Source: Streptomyces hyderabadensis (lineage in GTDB: Bacteria > Actinomycetota > Actinomycetes > Streptomycetales > Streptomycetaceae). From it: a stretch of 64,000 bases of DNA. Both the position numbers and the translations under genes were made by a program. Below are positions 30,454-39,951 of this stretch, piece after piece (within the stretch, counting starts at the first letter, position 1; every line of letters begins with the position of its first letter). The stretch lies in assembly GCF_020404845.1 (NCBI RefSeq), contig NZ_JAIOJZ010000002.1, positions 1 to 64,000 on the forward strand. Direction: 5' to 3'. The notes under the pieces are model-generated. The model made no database searches, was not told the DNA's origin, and saw nothing but the letters and a program-made list of their open reading frames with translations.

Positions 30454-30980
30454 CCTTCACGTTCCGCCCCCTCGACCCGCTGAAGGACGCCGAGCTCCTG
30501 CACACCTGGGTCACCCACCCCAAGGCCGCCTTCTGGATGATGCAGGACGCGAAACTGGAGGAGGTCGAGCGCGCGTACATGGAGGTGGCCGCCGACGAGC
30601 ACCACCACGCCCTGCTCGGCCTGAAGGACGGCGAGCCCGCCTTCCTGATGGAGAAGTACGACCCCGCCCACCGTGAACTGGCGGGCTTGTACGAGCCGCA
30701 GCCCGGGGACGTCGGCATGCACTTCCTCACGCCGCCGACGGACAAGCCGGTGCACGGCTTCACCCGCTCCGTCATCACCGCCGTCATGGCGCACCTCTTC
30801 GAGGACCCGGCGACCCGGCGGGTGGTCGTCGAACCCGACGTCCACAACAAGGCCGTCCACGCGCTGAACGAGGCCGTCGGCTTCGTGGCGGAGCGCGAGA
30901 TCCAGAAGCCGGAGAAGAGGGCGCTGCTGAGCTTCTGCACCCGGGCACAGTTCCTCGCCGCGACGGGGGTGCCGGCATGA
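30450..30980 (+). CDS. desC: N-hydroxycadaverine acyltransferase DesC
   Basis: The 176-residue GNAT-fold protein acylates N-hydroxycadaverine with acetyl- or succinyl-CoA, giving the hydroxamate units of desferrioxamine. It is of the IucB/AlcB/RhbD type: [26 protein letters not shown] at the start, GMHFLTPP, and [21 protein letters not shown] as the CoA-binding region. ATGA overlaps couple it both to desB upstream and to desD downstream. Confidence 0.95.
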   Translation: MTFTFRPLDPLKDAELLHTWVTHPKAAFWMMQDAKLEEVERAYMEVAADEHHHALLGLKDGEPAFLMEKYDPAHRELAGLYEPQPGDVGMHFLTPPTDKPVHGFTRSVITAVMAHLFEDPATRRVVVEPDVHNKAVHALNEAVGFVAEREIQKPEKRALLSFCTRAQFLAATGVPA

Positions 30981-32749
30981 GCCTCGCCGACGCCGTCGCC
31001 CACCTGAGCCCGGAGCGCTGGGAGCGGGCCAACCGCCTCCTGGTCCGCAAGGCGCTGGCCGAGTTCGCCCACGAGCGGCTGATCACGCCGGATGCGACCA
31101 CCGGGGACACGTACGCCGTCCGCTCCGACGACGGCAAGACCGAGTACCGCTTCACCGCCACCGTCCGCGCCCTGGACCACTGGCAGGTGGACGCCGCCTC
31201 GATCACCCGCCACCGAGACGGCGCGCAGCTCCCGCTCGCCGCGCTGGACTTCTTCATCGAGCTGAAGGAGTCGCTCGGCCTGAGCGACGAGATCCTCCCG
31301 GTCTACCTGGAGGAGATCTCCTCCACCCTCTCCGGCACCTGCTACAAGCTGACCAAGCCGCAGCTCACCTCCGCCGAGCTGGCCCGCGGCGACTTCCAGG
31401 CCGTCGAGACCGGCATGACCGAGGGCCACCCGTGCTTCGTCGCCAACAACGGGCGGCTCGGCTTCGGCATCCACGAGTACCTGTCGTACGCGCCCGAGAC
31501 CGCGAGCCCGGTCCGGCTGGTGTGGCTGGCCGCGCACCGCTCGCGGGCCGCGTTCACCGCGGGCGTGGGCATCGAGTACGAGTCCTTCGTCCGGGACGAG
31601 CTGGGCGCGGCCACCGTCGACCGGTTCCACGGCGTGCTGCGCCAGCGCGGCCTGGACCCGGCCGACTACCTGCTCATCCCGGTGCACCCCTGGCAGTGGT
31701 GGAACAAGCTCACCGTCACCTTCGCCGCCGAGGTCGCCCGCGGGCACCTGGTGTGCCTGGGCGAGGGCGACGACGAGTACCTGGCCCAGCAGTCCATCCG
31801 CACCTTCTTCAACGCCTCGCACCCGGAGAAGCACTATGTGAAGACGGCCCTGTCCGTCCTCAACATGGGCTTCATGCGCGGGCTGTCGGCGGCGTACATG
31901 GAGGCCACCCCGGCCATCAACGACTGGCTCGCCCGGCTGATCGAGGGCGACCCGGTGCTGAAGGCGACGGGCCTGAGCATCATCCGGGAGCGGGCGGCCG
32001 TCGGCTACCGGCACCTGGAGTACGAGCAGGCCACCGACCGCTACTCGCCGTACCGCAAGATGCTGGCGGCGCTGTGGCGGGAGAGCCCGGTGCCGTCCCT
32101 CCAGGAGGGCGAGACGCTCGCCACCATGGCCTCCCTGGTCCACGTCGACCACGAGGGCGCCTCCTTCGCGGGCGCGCTGATCGAGCGTTCGGGGCTCACG
32201 CCCACCGAGTGGCTGCGGCACTACCTGCGGGCCTACTACGTCCCGCTGCTGCACAGCTTCTACGCCTACGACCTGGTGTACATGCCGCACGGCGAGAACG
32301 TGATCCTGGTCCTGGCGGACGGGGTGGTGCGGCGCGCGGTCTACAAGGACATCGCCGAGGAGATCGCGGTGATGGACCCGGACGCGGTGCTGCCGCCGGA
32401 GGTCGCCCGCATCGCGGTGGACGTGCCGGACGACAAGAAGCTGCTGTCGATCTTCACGGACGTCTTCGACTGCTTCTTCCGCTTCCTCGCCGCGAACCTC
32501 GCGGACGAGGGGATCCTGGAGGAGGACTCCTTCTGGCGGACGGTCGCCGAGGTCACCCGGGAGTACCAGGGATCGGTGCCGGAGCTGGCCGAGAAGTTCG
32601 AGCGGTACGACATGTTCGCGCCCGAGTTCGCGCTGTCCTGCCTCAACCGGCTCCAGCTGCGCGACAACCGGCAGATGGTGGACCTCGCCGACCCGTCCGG
32701 CGCGCTCCAGCTCGTCGGGAACCTGAAGAACCCCCTGGCAGGCCGGTAG
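30977..32749 (+). CDS. desD: desferrioxamine NIS synthetase DesD
   Basis: The 590-residue enzyme is an NRPS-independent siderophore synthetase of the IucA/IucC family. It joins and cyclises N-hydroxy-N-succinylcadaverine units, using ATP to form acyl adenylates, to give desferrioxamine E and related forms. Visible motifs include STLSGTCYKL (116-125), EGHPCFVANNGRLGF (149-163), HPWQWWNKL (237-245) and RTFFNASHPEKHYVKTALS (275-293). It ends the operon and is followed by a strong hairpin. Confidence 0.96.
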   Translation: MSLADAVAHLSPERWERANRLLVRKALAEFAHERLITPDATTGDTYAVRSDDGKTEYRFTATVRALDHWQVDAASITRHRDGAQLPLAALDFFIELKESLGLSDEILPVYLEEISSTLSGTCYKLTKPQLTSAELARGDFQAVETGMTEGHPCFVANNGRLGFGIHEYLSYAPETASPVRLVWLAAHRSRAAFTAGVGIEYESFVRDELGAATVDRFHGVLRQRGLDPADYLLIPVHPWQWWNKLTVTFAAEVARGHLVCLGEGDDEYLAQQSIRTFFNASHPEKHYVKTALSVLNMGFMRGLSAAYMEATPAINDWLARLIEGDPVLKATGLSIIRERAAVGYRHLEYEQATDRYSPYRKMLAALWRESPVPSLQEGETLATMASLVHVDHEGASFAGALIERSGLTPTEWLRHYLRAYYVPLLHSFYAYDLVYMPHGENVILVLADGVVRRAVYKDIAEEIAVMDPDAVLPPEVARIAVDVPDDKKLLSIFTDVFDCFFRFLAANLADEGILEEDSFWRTVAEVTREYQGSVPELAEKFERYDMFAPEFALSCLNRLQLRDNRQMVDLADPSGALQLVGNLKNPLAGR

Positions 32750-32767
32750 CCACCGGCCCCGCGGACG

Positions 32768-32805
32768 GGCGGGCACCCCGGAGACGGTCCTTTGGGGTGC
32801 CCGCC
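32768..32805. terminator. bidirectional terminator after desD
   Basis: Two perfect 12-base arms, GGCGGGCACCCC (32768-32779) and GGGGTGCCCGCC (32794-32805), form a hairpin between the convergent desD and hexosaminidase genes. Confidence 0.78.
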
Positions 32806-32815
32806 GTGCCGTCGG

Positions 32816-34423
32816 TCAGGTCCAGGGCACCTGCGGCGAGCGGTAGTAGTCGATCCCCATCGCCTCCCAGCGCGGTGCCTGTTCGGCGAGCCGCACCTTG
32901 TAGGTGTCCCAGTCGTGCGTCGACGCCGGGGACCAGCCCAGCTCGGCGACGCCCGGCAGCCTCGGGAAGGCCATGAAGTCCAGCTGGTCCGGGTCGGACA
33001 GGGTCTCCGTCCACAGCGGGGCCTCGACCCCGCGCACCGCCTCGGCCGGGACGCCCGGCAGATAGGCCGCCGGGTCCCAGTCGTAGGACCGCTGCACCTC
33101 GACGTAGCCCGCCCAGGACAGGCCGAGCGGGGTGTCCTTGGTGTACTTCATGTCCAGGTACGTCCGGTCGGCCGGGGAGAGGATCAGCCCGGTGCCGTTC
33201 CTGGCGGCCTCGGCGACCTCGGCCTTCTCCGCCTCGCTGGTGCGGTCCAGGCCCCAGTACTGGACGAGCGCGCCCTCGACCGGCTCGGCGCCGGCCAGCT
33301 GGTGCCAGCCGATCACTGTCTTGCCGTACTTGCCGACGACCGGCTGCACCCGCTTCATGAACGTCACGAAGTCGGCCTTCGGCGTGGAGTGCGCCTCGTC
33401 GCCGCCGATGTGCAGGTAGCGGCCGGGGGTGAGCGCGGCGAGTTCGCCGAGGACGTCGTCCACGAAGTCGTAGGTGACGTCCTTGTCCACGCACAGCGAG
33501 CTGAATCCGACCTTGGTGCCGGTGTAGAGCGGGGGTGCCACGCCGTCGCAGTTCAGCTCGGCGTAGGAGGCGAGGGCGGCGTTGGTGTGGCCGGGCATGT
33601 CGATCTCGGGCACGACCTCCAGGTGGCGGGAGGCCGCGTAGCGGACGATCTCCTGGTAGTCCGCCTTGGTGTAGTAGCCGCCGGGGCCGCCGCCGACCTC
33701 GGTGGAGCCGCCGTAGGTGGCCAGGCGCGGCCAGGAGTCGATGGCGAGGCGCCAGCCCTGGTCGTCGCTGATGTGCAGGTGGAGCTTGTTGTACTTGTAG
33801 AGGGCGACGCGGTCGATGTAGCGCTTGACCTCGTCGACGCTGAAGAAGTGCCGGGAGACGTCGAGCATGACGCCGCGCCAGGCGTAGCGCGGGGTGTCCT
33901 CGATGGTGCCGCCCGCGACCAGCCAGGGGCCGGGCTGGACGGAGTCCTTCTCGACGGCGGCGGGCAGCAGCTGACGCAGGGTCTGGACGCCGTGGAAGAG
34001 CCCGGCGGCCCCGCGGGCGGTGATGGTGACGCCCGAGGGCCCGCTGTCGAGGCGGTAGCCCTCGTCGCCGTACGGGCCCTCGGCCAGGCGCAGTCGTATG
34101 CCGCCGTGGCCGTGGGAGGTGACGGGGAGCCGGTAGCCGGTGGCGGGCCGCAGGAGGTCCGCGAGGTAGTCGCCGACGCGGCGGGCCTCGCGCGAGTCGT
34201 CCACGCGGATGTGGGTGCCGCGGGTGATGCGGTACGGGGCGCCGCCGGGTTCGACCGAGGCCGGGGCCGGGATCACCCGGTCCAGGGGGGTCGGTTCGGC
34301 GGCCGTCTTGCGGACCGGGGCGGCGCCGGTGGTCATGGCGCCGACCCCCGCCACCAGCAGCAGCGATCCCAGCAGCCGGGTGATGCGGGGAGTCGTTCTG
34401 TGGTGCCGTCGACGAGGTCTCAC
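32816..34423 (-). CDS. secreted GH20 beta-N-acetylhexosaminidase
   Basis: The 535-residue exported enzyme removes terminal N-acetylglucosamine from chitin oligomers, supplying sugar that can be imported. An N-terminal hydrophobic segment (ITRLLGSLLLVAGVGAMTTGAAPV) acts as signal or anchor. A GH20b domain (about 45-170) precedes the catalytic barrel. HLHISDDQGWRL and LHIGGDEAH with the Asp342-Glu343 pair mark substrate-assisted catalysis. Translation starts at GTG 34423, chosen for the GGGAG five bases upstream and the fit of the signal. It is the position held by the S. coelicolor hexosaminidase downstream of desD. Confidence 0.92.
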   Translation of the reverse strand: MRPRRRHHRTTPRITRLLGSLLLVAGVGAMTTGAAPVRKTAAEPTPLDRVIPAPASVEPGGAPYRITRGTHIRVDDSREARRVGDYLADLLRPATGYRLPVTSHGHGGIRLRLAEGPYGDEGYRLDSGPSGVTITARGAAGLFHGVQTLRQLLPAAVEKDSVQPGPWLVAGGTIEDTPRYAWRGVMLDVSRHFFSVDEVKRYIDRVALYKYNKLHLHISDDQGWRLAIDSWPRLATYGGSTEVGGGPGGYYTKADYQEIVRYAASRHLEVVPEIDMPGHTNAALASYAELNCDGVAPPLYTGTKVGFSSLCVDKDVTYDFVDDVLGELAALTPGRYLHIGGDEAHSTPKADFVTFMKRVQPVVGKYGKTVIGWHQLAGAEPVEGALVQYWGLDRTSEAEKAEVAEAARNGTGLILSPADRTYLDMKYTKDTPLGLSWAGYVEVQRSYDWDPAAYLPGVPAEAVRGVEAPLWTETLSDPDQLDFMAFPRLPGVAELGWSPASTHDWDTYKVRLAEQAPRWEAMGIDYYRSPQVPWT

Positions 34424-34537
34424 GTGCGCTCCCTTCGCGAGGCGTGCAATCAGGGGTTCGGGTACGGGGGTTGGGGACGGGTACGACCCACTCTCCCGCA
34501 CCATCACCGCCGCGGGCGGCGATGAAACAATCCCCGC

Positions 34538-35431
34538 ATGGCGGAAATCATCCAGAAGGACGGAACGTGGGTCTTCGACGGCGACGCCCTGCGGCTGACA
34601 CCCGGGCGGGACAAGAACGTCAGTCTGCTCCGCAGGGAACTGGGTGAACTGCTCGTGCCGCTTGCGGCGTTGGCGGGCATATCGTTCGAGCAGGGGAAGA
34701 AGTCGGGGCGGCTCAAGCTGCGGCTGCGGGACGGTGCCGACCCGTTGCTGCACGCGACGGGCGGCCGGCTGACCGAGCCGCACGACCCGTACCAGCTCCT
34801 GGTGGAGTCCGACCGGTACGGGGTGGCCGAGTACTTCGTGGAGGAGGTGCGCAACGCGCTGCTCCTCGACCAGGTGCCGTCCGGACCGGTGGACGCCTAT
34901 CTGCTGCCCGGCCCCTCGGTACCGCTGTCGGTGTCGGCGGGGGACGGGATCGCGAGCTTCGACGGGGAGCGGGTGCGGCTGGAGTGGAAGTGGCAGGCGG
35001 AGGACGCCAAGTCGGCCGCGGGACCGCGCACCCTCCCCCTCGCCGACATCACCGCCGTTCAGTGGCAGCCGTCGGTCGGCCTGGAGAACGGCCACCTCCG
35101 GTTCACCGTGCGGGCGGCGCCGAGCAAGGTGCCGCCGAAGTACGACCCCAACGCCGTGGAGCTGTGGGGCTTCAAGAAGGACCCGCTGATGGCCCTGGTG
35201 GCCGCGGCCGTCCAGGCCCGCCTGCCGCACCCGGCCGCCCGCCCGGCCCCGGAGGACGCCCGCGCGGCGGAGGACTCGCCGGCCCCGGCTCCGGCCCCCG
35301 CGCCGGCCGCCGAGGACGACCACGACGCGCTGCTGCGCCGGCTGCGCGAGCTGGGCGAACTGCACCGTTCCGGGGTGCTGACGGACGAGGAGTTCGCCCT
35401 GGCGAAGCAGGCGGTGCTGAAGCGGATGTGA
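34538..35431 (+). CDS. DUF4429 / SHOCT domain protein
   Basis: This 297-residue soluble protein has two DUF4429-type beta domains (start MAEIIQKDGTWVFDGDALRL, and about residue 120 GPSVPLSVSAGDGIASFDGERVRLEWKW), a flexible Ala/Pro linker (about 225-250), and a C-terminal SHOCT motif (LLRRLRELGELHRSGVLTDEEFALAKQAVLKRM region). SHOCT domains are short oligomerisation or nucleic-acid-associated helices. The function is unknown. It is divergent from the hexosaminidase gene with 114 bases between them. Confidence 0.82.
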   Translation: MAEIIQKDGTWVFDGDALRLTPGRDKNVSLLRRELGELLVPLAALAGISFEQGKKSGRLKLRLRDGADPLLHATGGRLTEPHDPYQLLVESDRYGVAEYFVEEVRNALLLDQVPSGPVDAYLLPGPSVPLSVSAGDGIASFDGERVRLEWKWQAEDAKSAAGPRTLPLADITAVQWQPSVGLENGHLRFTVRAAPSKVPPKYDPNAVELWGFKKDPLMALVAAAVQARLPHPAARPAPEDARAAEDSPAPAPAPAPAAEDDHDALLRRLRELGELHRSGVLTDEEFALAKQAVLKRM

Positions 35432-35444
35432 CCGGCCGTCCGAG

Positions 35445-35523
35445 CCGGCGCCGCACGTCCCGCCGGCCCGGCGCCGCGCTCCCCGTCGGCCCGGCGCCGC
35501 GCTTCCCGCCAACCCGGCGCCGC
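35445..35523. repeat. 23-bp tandem repeat, about 3.4 copies
   Basis: The ten-mer CCGGCGCCGC occurs at 35445, 35468, 35491 and 35514, exactly 23 bases apart. The spacer sequences between copies are similar but not identical. The array fills the gap between the convergent SHOCT and phosphoesterase genes. Confidence 0.85.
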
Positions 35524-37101
35524 CTACCGGGCCCGGCGTGCCACCGTGAAGTGGTCGACCGTCTCCCCGGTCTCCGCGATGCCCCGCACCTTCAGGGTCG
35601 CCAGCCGGCCCCGGGAGGCGGGCGTCACGTCCACGCGCAGGAAGGAGTAGTCGAGGTAGCGGACCCGGGACCAGGCGACGTCCTCGCTCTGCCGCCCGCC
35701 GTCGACGCACACGAAGGAGGACACCGACTCGACGTCCTTCTCGTGGCCCTGGTAGCTCTGCTCGGCGCTGAACGCGTACAGGCTCTTGCCGGCCGCGCCC
35801 GCCGTGACGTAGACGACGCCGTCGGACTCGGGGTGGGCGGTGCCGCCGATCGGCAGCTCCTTGGCGACCTCGCCGCCCTTGATGACGTCGGTGCGCTCGT
35901 AGACGTGGTTGTGCCCGTTGATCACCAGGTCGACGGTGTACTTCTCGAACAGCGGCACCCACTCGTCGCGGACGCCGCCCTCGGAGGCGTGCGCGGTGGA
36001 GGTGCAGTAGGCGCAGTGGTGGAAGAAGACGACGACGAAGTCGATGTCCCGGTCGGCCCGGTACTTCTTGAGCTGCCGCTCCAGCCAACGGGTCTGGGTG
36101 CCGCCGGAGATGCCCAGGTTCGCGGGGATCTCGAAGGAGATGTCGTTGGCGTCGAGGGAGATGACGGCGGTGTTGCCGTGCACGAAGGAGTAGACCCCGG
36201 GGAGGTGGTCGGCGTCGGGGCCGTTGTCGGGCAGTTGCCAGCGGGCCTGCTCGCCGCCGTAGCCGTTGGGCGAGTACCAGGCTTCCATGTCGTGGTTGCC
36301 GTACGCCACCATCCACGGGACCTGCTTGGCGACCGACTCGGTCTGGTACAGGAACTGGTCCCACACCCGTGAGTCGAAGCCGGTGTCGGAGGTCTTGCCC
36401 TGTCCGGCCGGGTCGCCGTAGGCGATGTCGCCGGCGTGCAGGTGGAAGGCCGGGTTCTGGGCCAGGATCAGGGCGTCGTTGGCGAGGCCGTGGTAGCTGA
36501 CGCCCTGGTCACCGAAGGCGGTGAAGGTGAACGGCTCGGAGCGCGCGGGCGCGGTGGTGAAGGTGCCGAGGGTGCCCGCGAGGTGGGGCTCGGCCGGGTC
36601 GAAGCCGGCGTGGCCGACCCCGTAGTAGTAGGTGCGGCCGGGCTTGAGCCGGGTCAGCCTGGCGTGCAGGTAGTACTGCGTGTGGTCGCCGCTCGCGCCG
36701 ACGCCGGCCGGGGTGTGCAGCGGGCGCGGCTCGGCGTCGATCTTGTGGGAGAGGTCCCAGGGGTGGGTGCCGATGCGGATGAAGGGCTTGGTCACCGCGA
36801 CCGGGACCTGCCAGGAGACGGTCATCTCGGTCCGCGGGTCGTTGCCGTAGGCGAGGTGGCGGCCGAAGGGGGCGACCAGGGCGCCGTCGACCGTGTCGGT
36901 CCCGCCGGGCCGCCGGTTCGGGGTGGCGGCCCGGGCGGTGGCGCCCGGCACGAACACGCCACCCGCGACGGCGCCGAGCGTGACCGCGCCGCCCCTGATC
37001 ATCGTGCGCCGGGAGAATCTGGCGCGCAGGTACTCGTGCTGCTCGGCCATGCTCATGCGGTCGGCCAGCGCTTCGGGAACGCCCATGCGAGGAATGTCCA
37101 T
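35524..37101 (-). CDS. Tat-exported purple-acid-phosphatase-like metallophosphoesterase
   Basis: The 525-residue protein has a twin-arginine signal (RFSRRTMIRGGAVTLGAVAGGVFVPGATA) placed after about 28 extra N-terminal residues. An N-terminal fibronectin-like domain typical of purple acid phosphatases is followed by the calcineurin-type metal site: FTAFGDQG, HAGDIAYGD, VAYGNHDME, VFFHHCAYC and VINGHNHVYERTD. It should hydrolyse phosphate esters outside the cell with a binuclear metal centre. An alternative start at MSMAEQHEYL would shorten the leader. It is divergent from the small gene before glmS. Confidence 0.9.
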   Translation of the reverse strand: MDIPRMGVPEALADRMSMAEQHEYLRARFSRRTMIRGGAVTLGAVAGGVFVPGATARAATPNRRPGGTDTVDGALVAPFGRHLAYGNDPRTEMTVSWQVPVAVTKPFIRIGTHPWDLSHKIDAEPRPLHTPAGVGASGDHTQYYLHARLTRLKPGRTYYYGVGHAGFDPAEPHLAGTLGTFTTAPARSEPFTFTAFGDQGVSYHGLANDALILAQNPAFHLHAGDIAYGDPAGQGKTSDTGFDSRVWDQFLYQTESVAKQVPWMVAYGNHDMEAWYSPNGYGGEQARWQLPDNGPDADHLPGVYSFVHGNTAVISLDANDISFEIPANLGISGGTQTRWLERQLKKYRADRDIDFVVVFFHHCAYCTSTAHASEGGVRDEWVPLFEKYTVDLVINGHNHVYERTDVIKGGEVAKELPIGGTAHPESDGVVYVTAGAAGKSLYAFSAEQSYQGHEKDVESVSSFVCVDGGRQSEDVAWSRVRYLDYSFLRVDVTPASRGRLATLKVRGIAETGETVDHFTVARRAR

Positions 37102-37215
37102 GGCGTCTGAAACTCGTCTCCTCAGGCAACGAGATTCCGGACGCCAGATGGACAGGCCGCGAACAGCCCCTCATGAGAGTTTCAACAGTCATCTGCCCGA
37201 GATCGGGCAGGATTC

Positions 37216-37509
37216 TTGCGTAGCGACCTCCCTTACCCCAGGATCTACCGGGTGCACGACGAACTCGTTGATCATCTGACGCGGTCCACCCCGCTGAGCC
37301 GGGGCGAGGCGCTGCGCGTGGTCCAGGACGTGCTCGCCTACTTCGACGAGACGACCGAGGAGTACGTCCGTCGCCGCCACCGCGAGCTGCAGGCCCAGGG
37401 CCTGGTGAACGCGACGATCTTCGAGCGGATCGAGGCGGAACTGAAATACCGGGCGGTCGCACCCCCGGAGCTGTCGCTCCGTCAGCTGCGCCGCATCGTC
37501 TACGGCTGA
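37216..37509 (+). CDS. conserved small protein upstream of glmS
   Basis: The 97-residue (or 85-residue) soluble helical protein has an acidic, Arg-rich character (TEEYVRRRHRELQAQGLVNATIFERIEAELKYRAVAPPELSLRQLRRIVYG) and no signal peptide or membrane segment. A TTG at 37216 gives the longest frame, with GGCAGGA three bases upstream; a GTG at 37252 with CAGGA upstream is an alternative. It lies 51 bases before glmS on the same strand, so cotranscription is likely. I do not recognise a function. Confidence 0.65.
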   Translation: MRSDLPYPRIYRVHDELVDHLTRSTPLSRGEALRVVQDVLAYFDETTEEYVRRRHRELQAQGLVNATIFERIEAELKYRAVAPPELSLRQLRRIVYG

Positions 37510-37560
37510 GAGGCCGGCCACGGCCGAGAGGCCGAAGAGAGACACGAGGTTTACGGATAC

Positions 37561-39378
37561 ATGTGCGGAATCGTCGGATACATCGGCAAGCGTGACGTCG
37601 CACCCCTGCTCCTGGAGGGCCTGCAGCGCCTGGAGTACCGCGGCTACGACTCGGCGGGCATCGTCGTCACCTCCCCGAAGGCGGCCGGCCTCAGGATGGT
37701 CAAGGCCAAGGGCCGGGTGCGCGACCTGGAGGCCAGGGTCCCGGCGCGCTTCAAGGGCACCACCGGTATCGCCCACACCCGCTGGGCCACCCACGGCGCC
37801 CCCTCCGACGTGAACGCCCACCCGCACATGTCGGCCGACAACAAGGTCGCCGTCGTCCACAACGGCATCATCGACAACGCCGCCGACCTGCGCCGCAAGC
37901 TGGAGGCGGACGGCGTCGAGTTCCTCTCCGAGACCGACACCGAGGTCCTGGTCCACCTCATCGCCCGCTCCGAGGCGGAGAAGCTGGAGGACAAGGTCCG
38001 CGAGACCCTCCGCGTCATCGAGGGCACCTACGGCATCGCCGTGATGCACGCCGACTTCCCCGAGCGCATCGTCGTCGCCCGCAACGGCTCGCCGGTCGTC
38101 CTCGGCATCGGCGAGAAGGAGATGTTCGTCGCCTCGGACATCGCGGCGCTGGTCGCCCACACCCGGCAGATAGTCACGCTCGACGACGGCGAGATGGCCA
38201 CCCTCAAGGCCGACGACTTCCGCACCTACACCACCGAGGGCACCCGCACCACGTCCGAGCCCACCACCGTGGAGTGGGAGGCCGCCTCCTACGACATGGG
38301 CGGCCACGACACCTACATGCACAAGGAGATCCACGAGCAGGCCGAGGCCGTGGACCGCGTGCTGCGCGGCCGGATCGACGACCGCTTCTCCACCGTGCAC
38401 CTCGGCGGCCTCAACCTGGACGCCCGCGACGCCCGCGCCGTGCGCCGGGTGAAGATCCTGGGCTGCGGCACCTCGTACCACGCGGGCCAGATCGGCGCCC
38501 AGATGATCGAGGAGCTGGCCCGCATCCCCGCGGACGCCGAGCCCGCCTCCGAGTTCCGCTACCGCAACGCGGTCGTCGACCCCGACACCCTGTACATCGC
38601 CGTCTCCCAGTCCGGCGAGACGTACGACGTGCTGGCGGCCGTGCAGGAGCTGAAGCGCAAGGGCGCCCGCGTCCTCGGCATCGTCAACGTGGTCGGCTCG
38701 GCGATCGCCCGCGAGGCCGACGGCGGCATGTACGTGCACGCCGGCCCCGAGGTCTGCGTCGTGTCCACCAAGTGCTTCACCAACACCTGCGTCGCCTTCG
38801 CGCTGCTCGCCCTGCACCTGGGCCGCACCCGCGACCTCTCGGTGCGCGACGGCAAGCGGATCATCGAGGGCCTGCGCAAGCTGCCGGCGCAGATCGAGGA
38901 GATGCTGAAGCAGGAGGAGGAGATCAAGAAGCTCTCGGCGCAGTACGCCGAGGCCCGCTCGATGCTCTTCATCGGCCGGGTCCGCGGCTACCCGGTCGCC
39001 CGCGAGGCCTCGCTGAAGCTCAAGGAGGTCTCCTACATCCACGCCGAGGCCTACCCGGCCTCCGAGCTGAAGCACGGCCCGCTCGCCCTGATCGAGCCCG
39101 CCCTGCCGACGGTCGCGATCGTGCCGGACGACGATCTGCTGGAGAAGAACCGCGCGGCCATGGAGGAGATCAAGGCCCGCAGCGGCCAGATCCTCGCCGT
39201 CGCCCACCAGGAGCAGGAGAAGGCCGACCACACGATCGTCGTCCCGAAGAACGAGGACGAGCTGGACCCGATCCTGATGGGCATCCCGCTCCAGCTCCTC
39301 GCCTACCACACGGCCCTGGCGCTGGGCCGGGACATCGACAAGCCCCGCAACCTCGCCAAGTCGGTGACGGTGGAGTAG
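37561..39378 (+). CDS. glmS: glutamine--fructose-6-phosphate aminotransferase (GlmS)
   Basis: The 605-residue cytoplasmic enzyme makes glucosamine-6-phosphate from fructose-6-phosphate and glutamine, the first step of amino-sugar and cell-wall precursor synthesis. The Ntn-hydrolase glutaminase domain begins MCGIVGYIG, with Cys2 as nucleophile once Met is removed. Two SIS domains follow (ILGCGTSYHAGQIGAQMIEE, SQSGETYDVLAA, and ARSMLFIGRVRGYPVAREA with SYIHAEAYPASELKHGPLALIE), and the protein ends in the family tail LAKSVTVE. I see no glmS ribozyme upstream, and the gap is only 51 bases. Streptomyces often have a second glmS copy. Confidence 0.97.
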   Translation: MCGIVGYIGKRDVAPLLLEGLQRLEYRGYDSAGIVVTSPKAAGLRMVKAKGRVRDLEARVPARFKGTTGIAHTRWATHGAPSDVNAHPHMSADNKVAVVHNGIIDNAADLRRKLEADGVEFLSETDTEVLVHLIARSEAEKLEDKVRETLRVIEGTYGIAVMHADFPERIVVARNGSPVVLGIGEKEMFVASDIAALVAHTRQIVTLDDGEMATLKADDFRTYTTEGTRTTSEPTTVEWEAASYDMGGHDTYMHKEIHEQAEAVDRVLRGRIDDRFSTVHLGGLNLDARDARAVRRVKILGCGTSYHAGQIGAQMIEELARIPADAEPASEFRYRNAVVDPDTLYIAVSQSGETYDVLAAVQELKRKGARVLGIVNVVGSAIAREADGGMYVHAGPEVCVVSTKCFTNTCVAFALLALHLGRTRDLSVRDGKRIIEGLRKLPAQIEEMLKQEEEIKKLSAQYAEARSMLFIGRVRGYPVAREASLKLKEVSYIHAEAYPASELKHGPLALIEPALPTVAIVPDDDLLEKNRAAMEEIKARSGQILAVAHQEQEKADHTIVVPKNEDELDPILMGIPLQLLAYHTALALGRDIDKPRNLAKSVTVE

Positions 39379-39423
39379 CCCAGCCCTTCGCGGCCCGGTC
39401 GTTCGCGGCCCGTCGGTGGATCG

Positions 39424-39951
39424 TCAGGGAATGACCACCACGGGCCGCTTCGCCCGTTTGGCGAGCCGGCCCGCGACGGAGCCGAAGAGGCGGCCGACCA
39501 GGCCGTGGCTGGAGCCGACGACGATGGCGTCCGCCTCGTACTCCCGCCCCACCTCCTCCAGTTCGTGGCAGATGTCGCCGCCGCGCTCGACCAGGATCCA
39601 GGGCACCTCGGCCAGGTAGTCCGCGCACGCCAGCTCCAGACCGAGCACCTCGGTGCGGTGGTCGGGCACGTCGACGAAGACCGGGGGTTCGCAGCCGGCC
39701 CACACCGTGGTGGGCAGCCGGTTGGCGACATGCACGATGACCAGGCCGGAGCCCAGCCTGGAGGCCATGCCGATGGCGTAGGCGAGGGCGCGCTCGCTGG
39801 AGGTGGAGCCGTCGAAGCCGACGACGACGCCGTGCTTGAAGGCTGGGTCGCACGACTGGCGTGGCTCGTCGGCCGCCAGGGGCTCGGCCGCCGTAGGTTC
39901 GGCGACGGGCCGCTTGCGGTCCGCGGGTTCGAAGAATTCGTGACCGGCCAT
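39424..39951 (-). CDS. universal stress protein (UspA family)
   Basis: This 175-residue protein has a single Usp domain after a polar N-terminal stretch of about 38 residues. VVVGFDGSTSSERALAYAIGMA is the first strand and loop, and IVVGSSHGLVGRLFGSVAGRLAKRAKRPVVVIP the C-terminal segment. The glycine-rich loop is shortened relative to the classical G-x2-G-x9-G ATP motif, so nucleotide binding is uncertain. The start at 39951 is chosen because an upstream extension would be unlike the family. It converges on glmS, with 45 bases between the stops. Confidence 0.88.
   Translation of the reverse strand: MAGHEFFEPADRKRPVAEPTAAEPLAADEPRQSCDPAFKHGVVVGFDGSTSSERALAYAIGMASRLGSGLVIVHVANRLPTTVWAGCEPPVFVDVPDHRTEVLGLELACADYLAEVPWILVERGGDICHELEEVGREYEADAIVVGSSHGLVGRLFGSVAGRLAKRAKRPVVVIP

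Noticed and set aside
37510..37560. Possible glmS ribozyme upstream of glmS
   Set aside because: The gap is only 51 bases, shorter than the ribozyme core, and it is a Firmicutes feature.
37189..39309. 706-residue frame antisense to glmS
   Set aside because: The glmS frame has the full catalytic domain set and the antisense has none.
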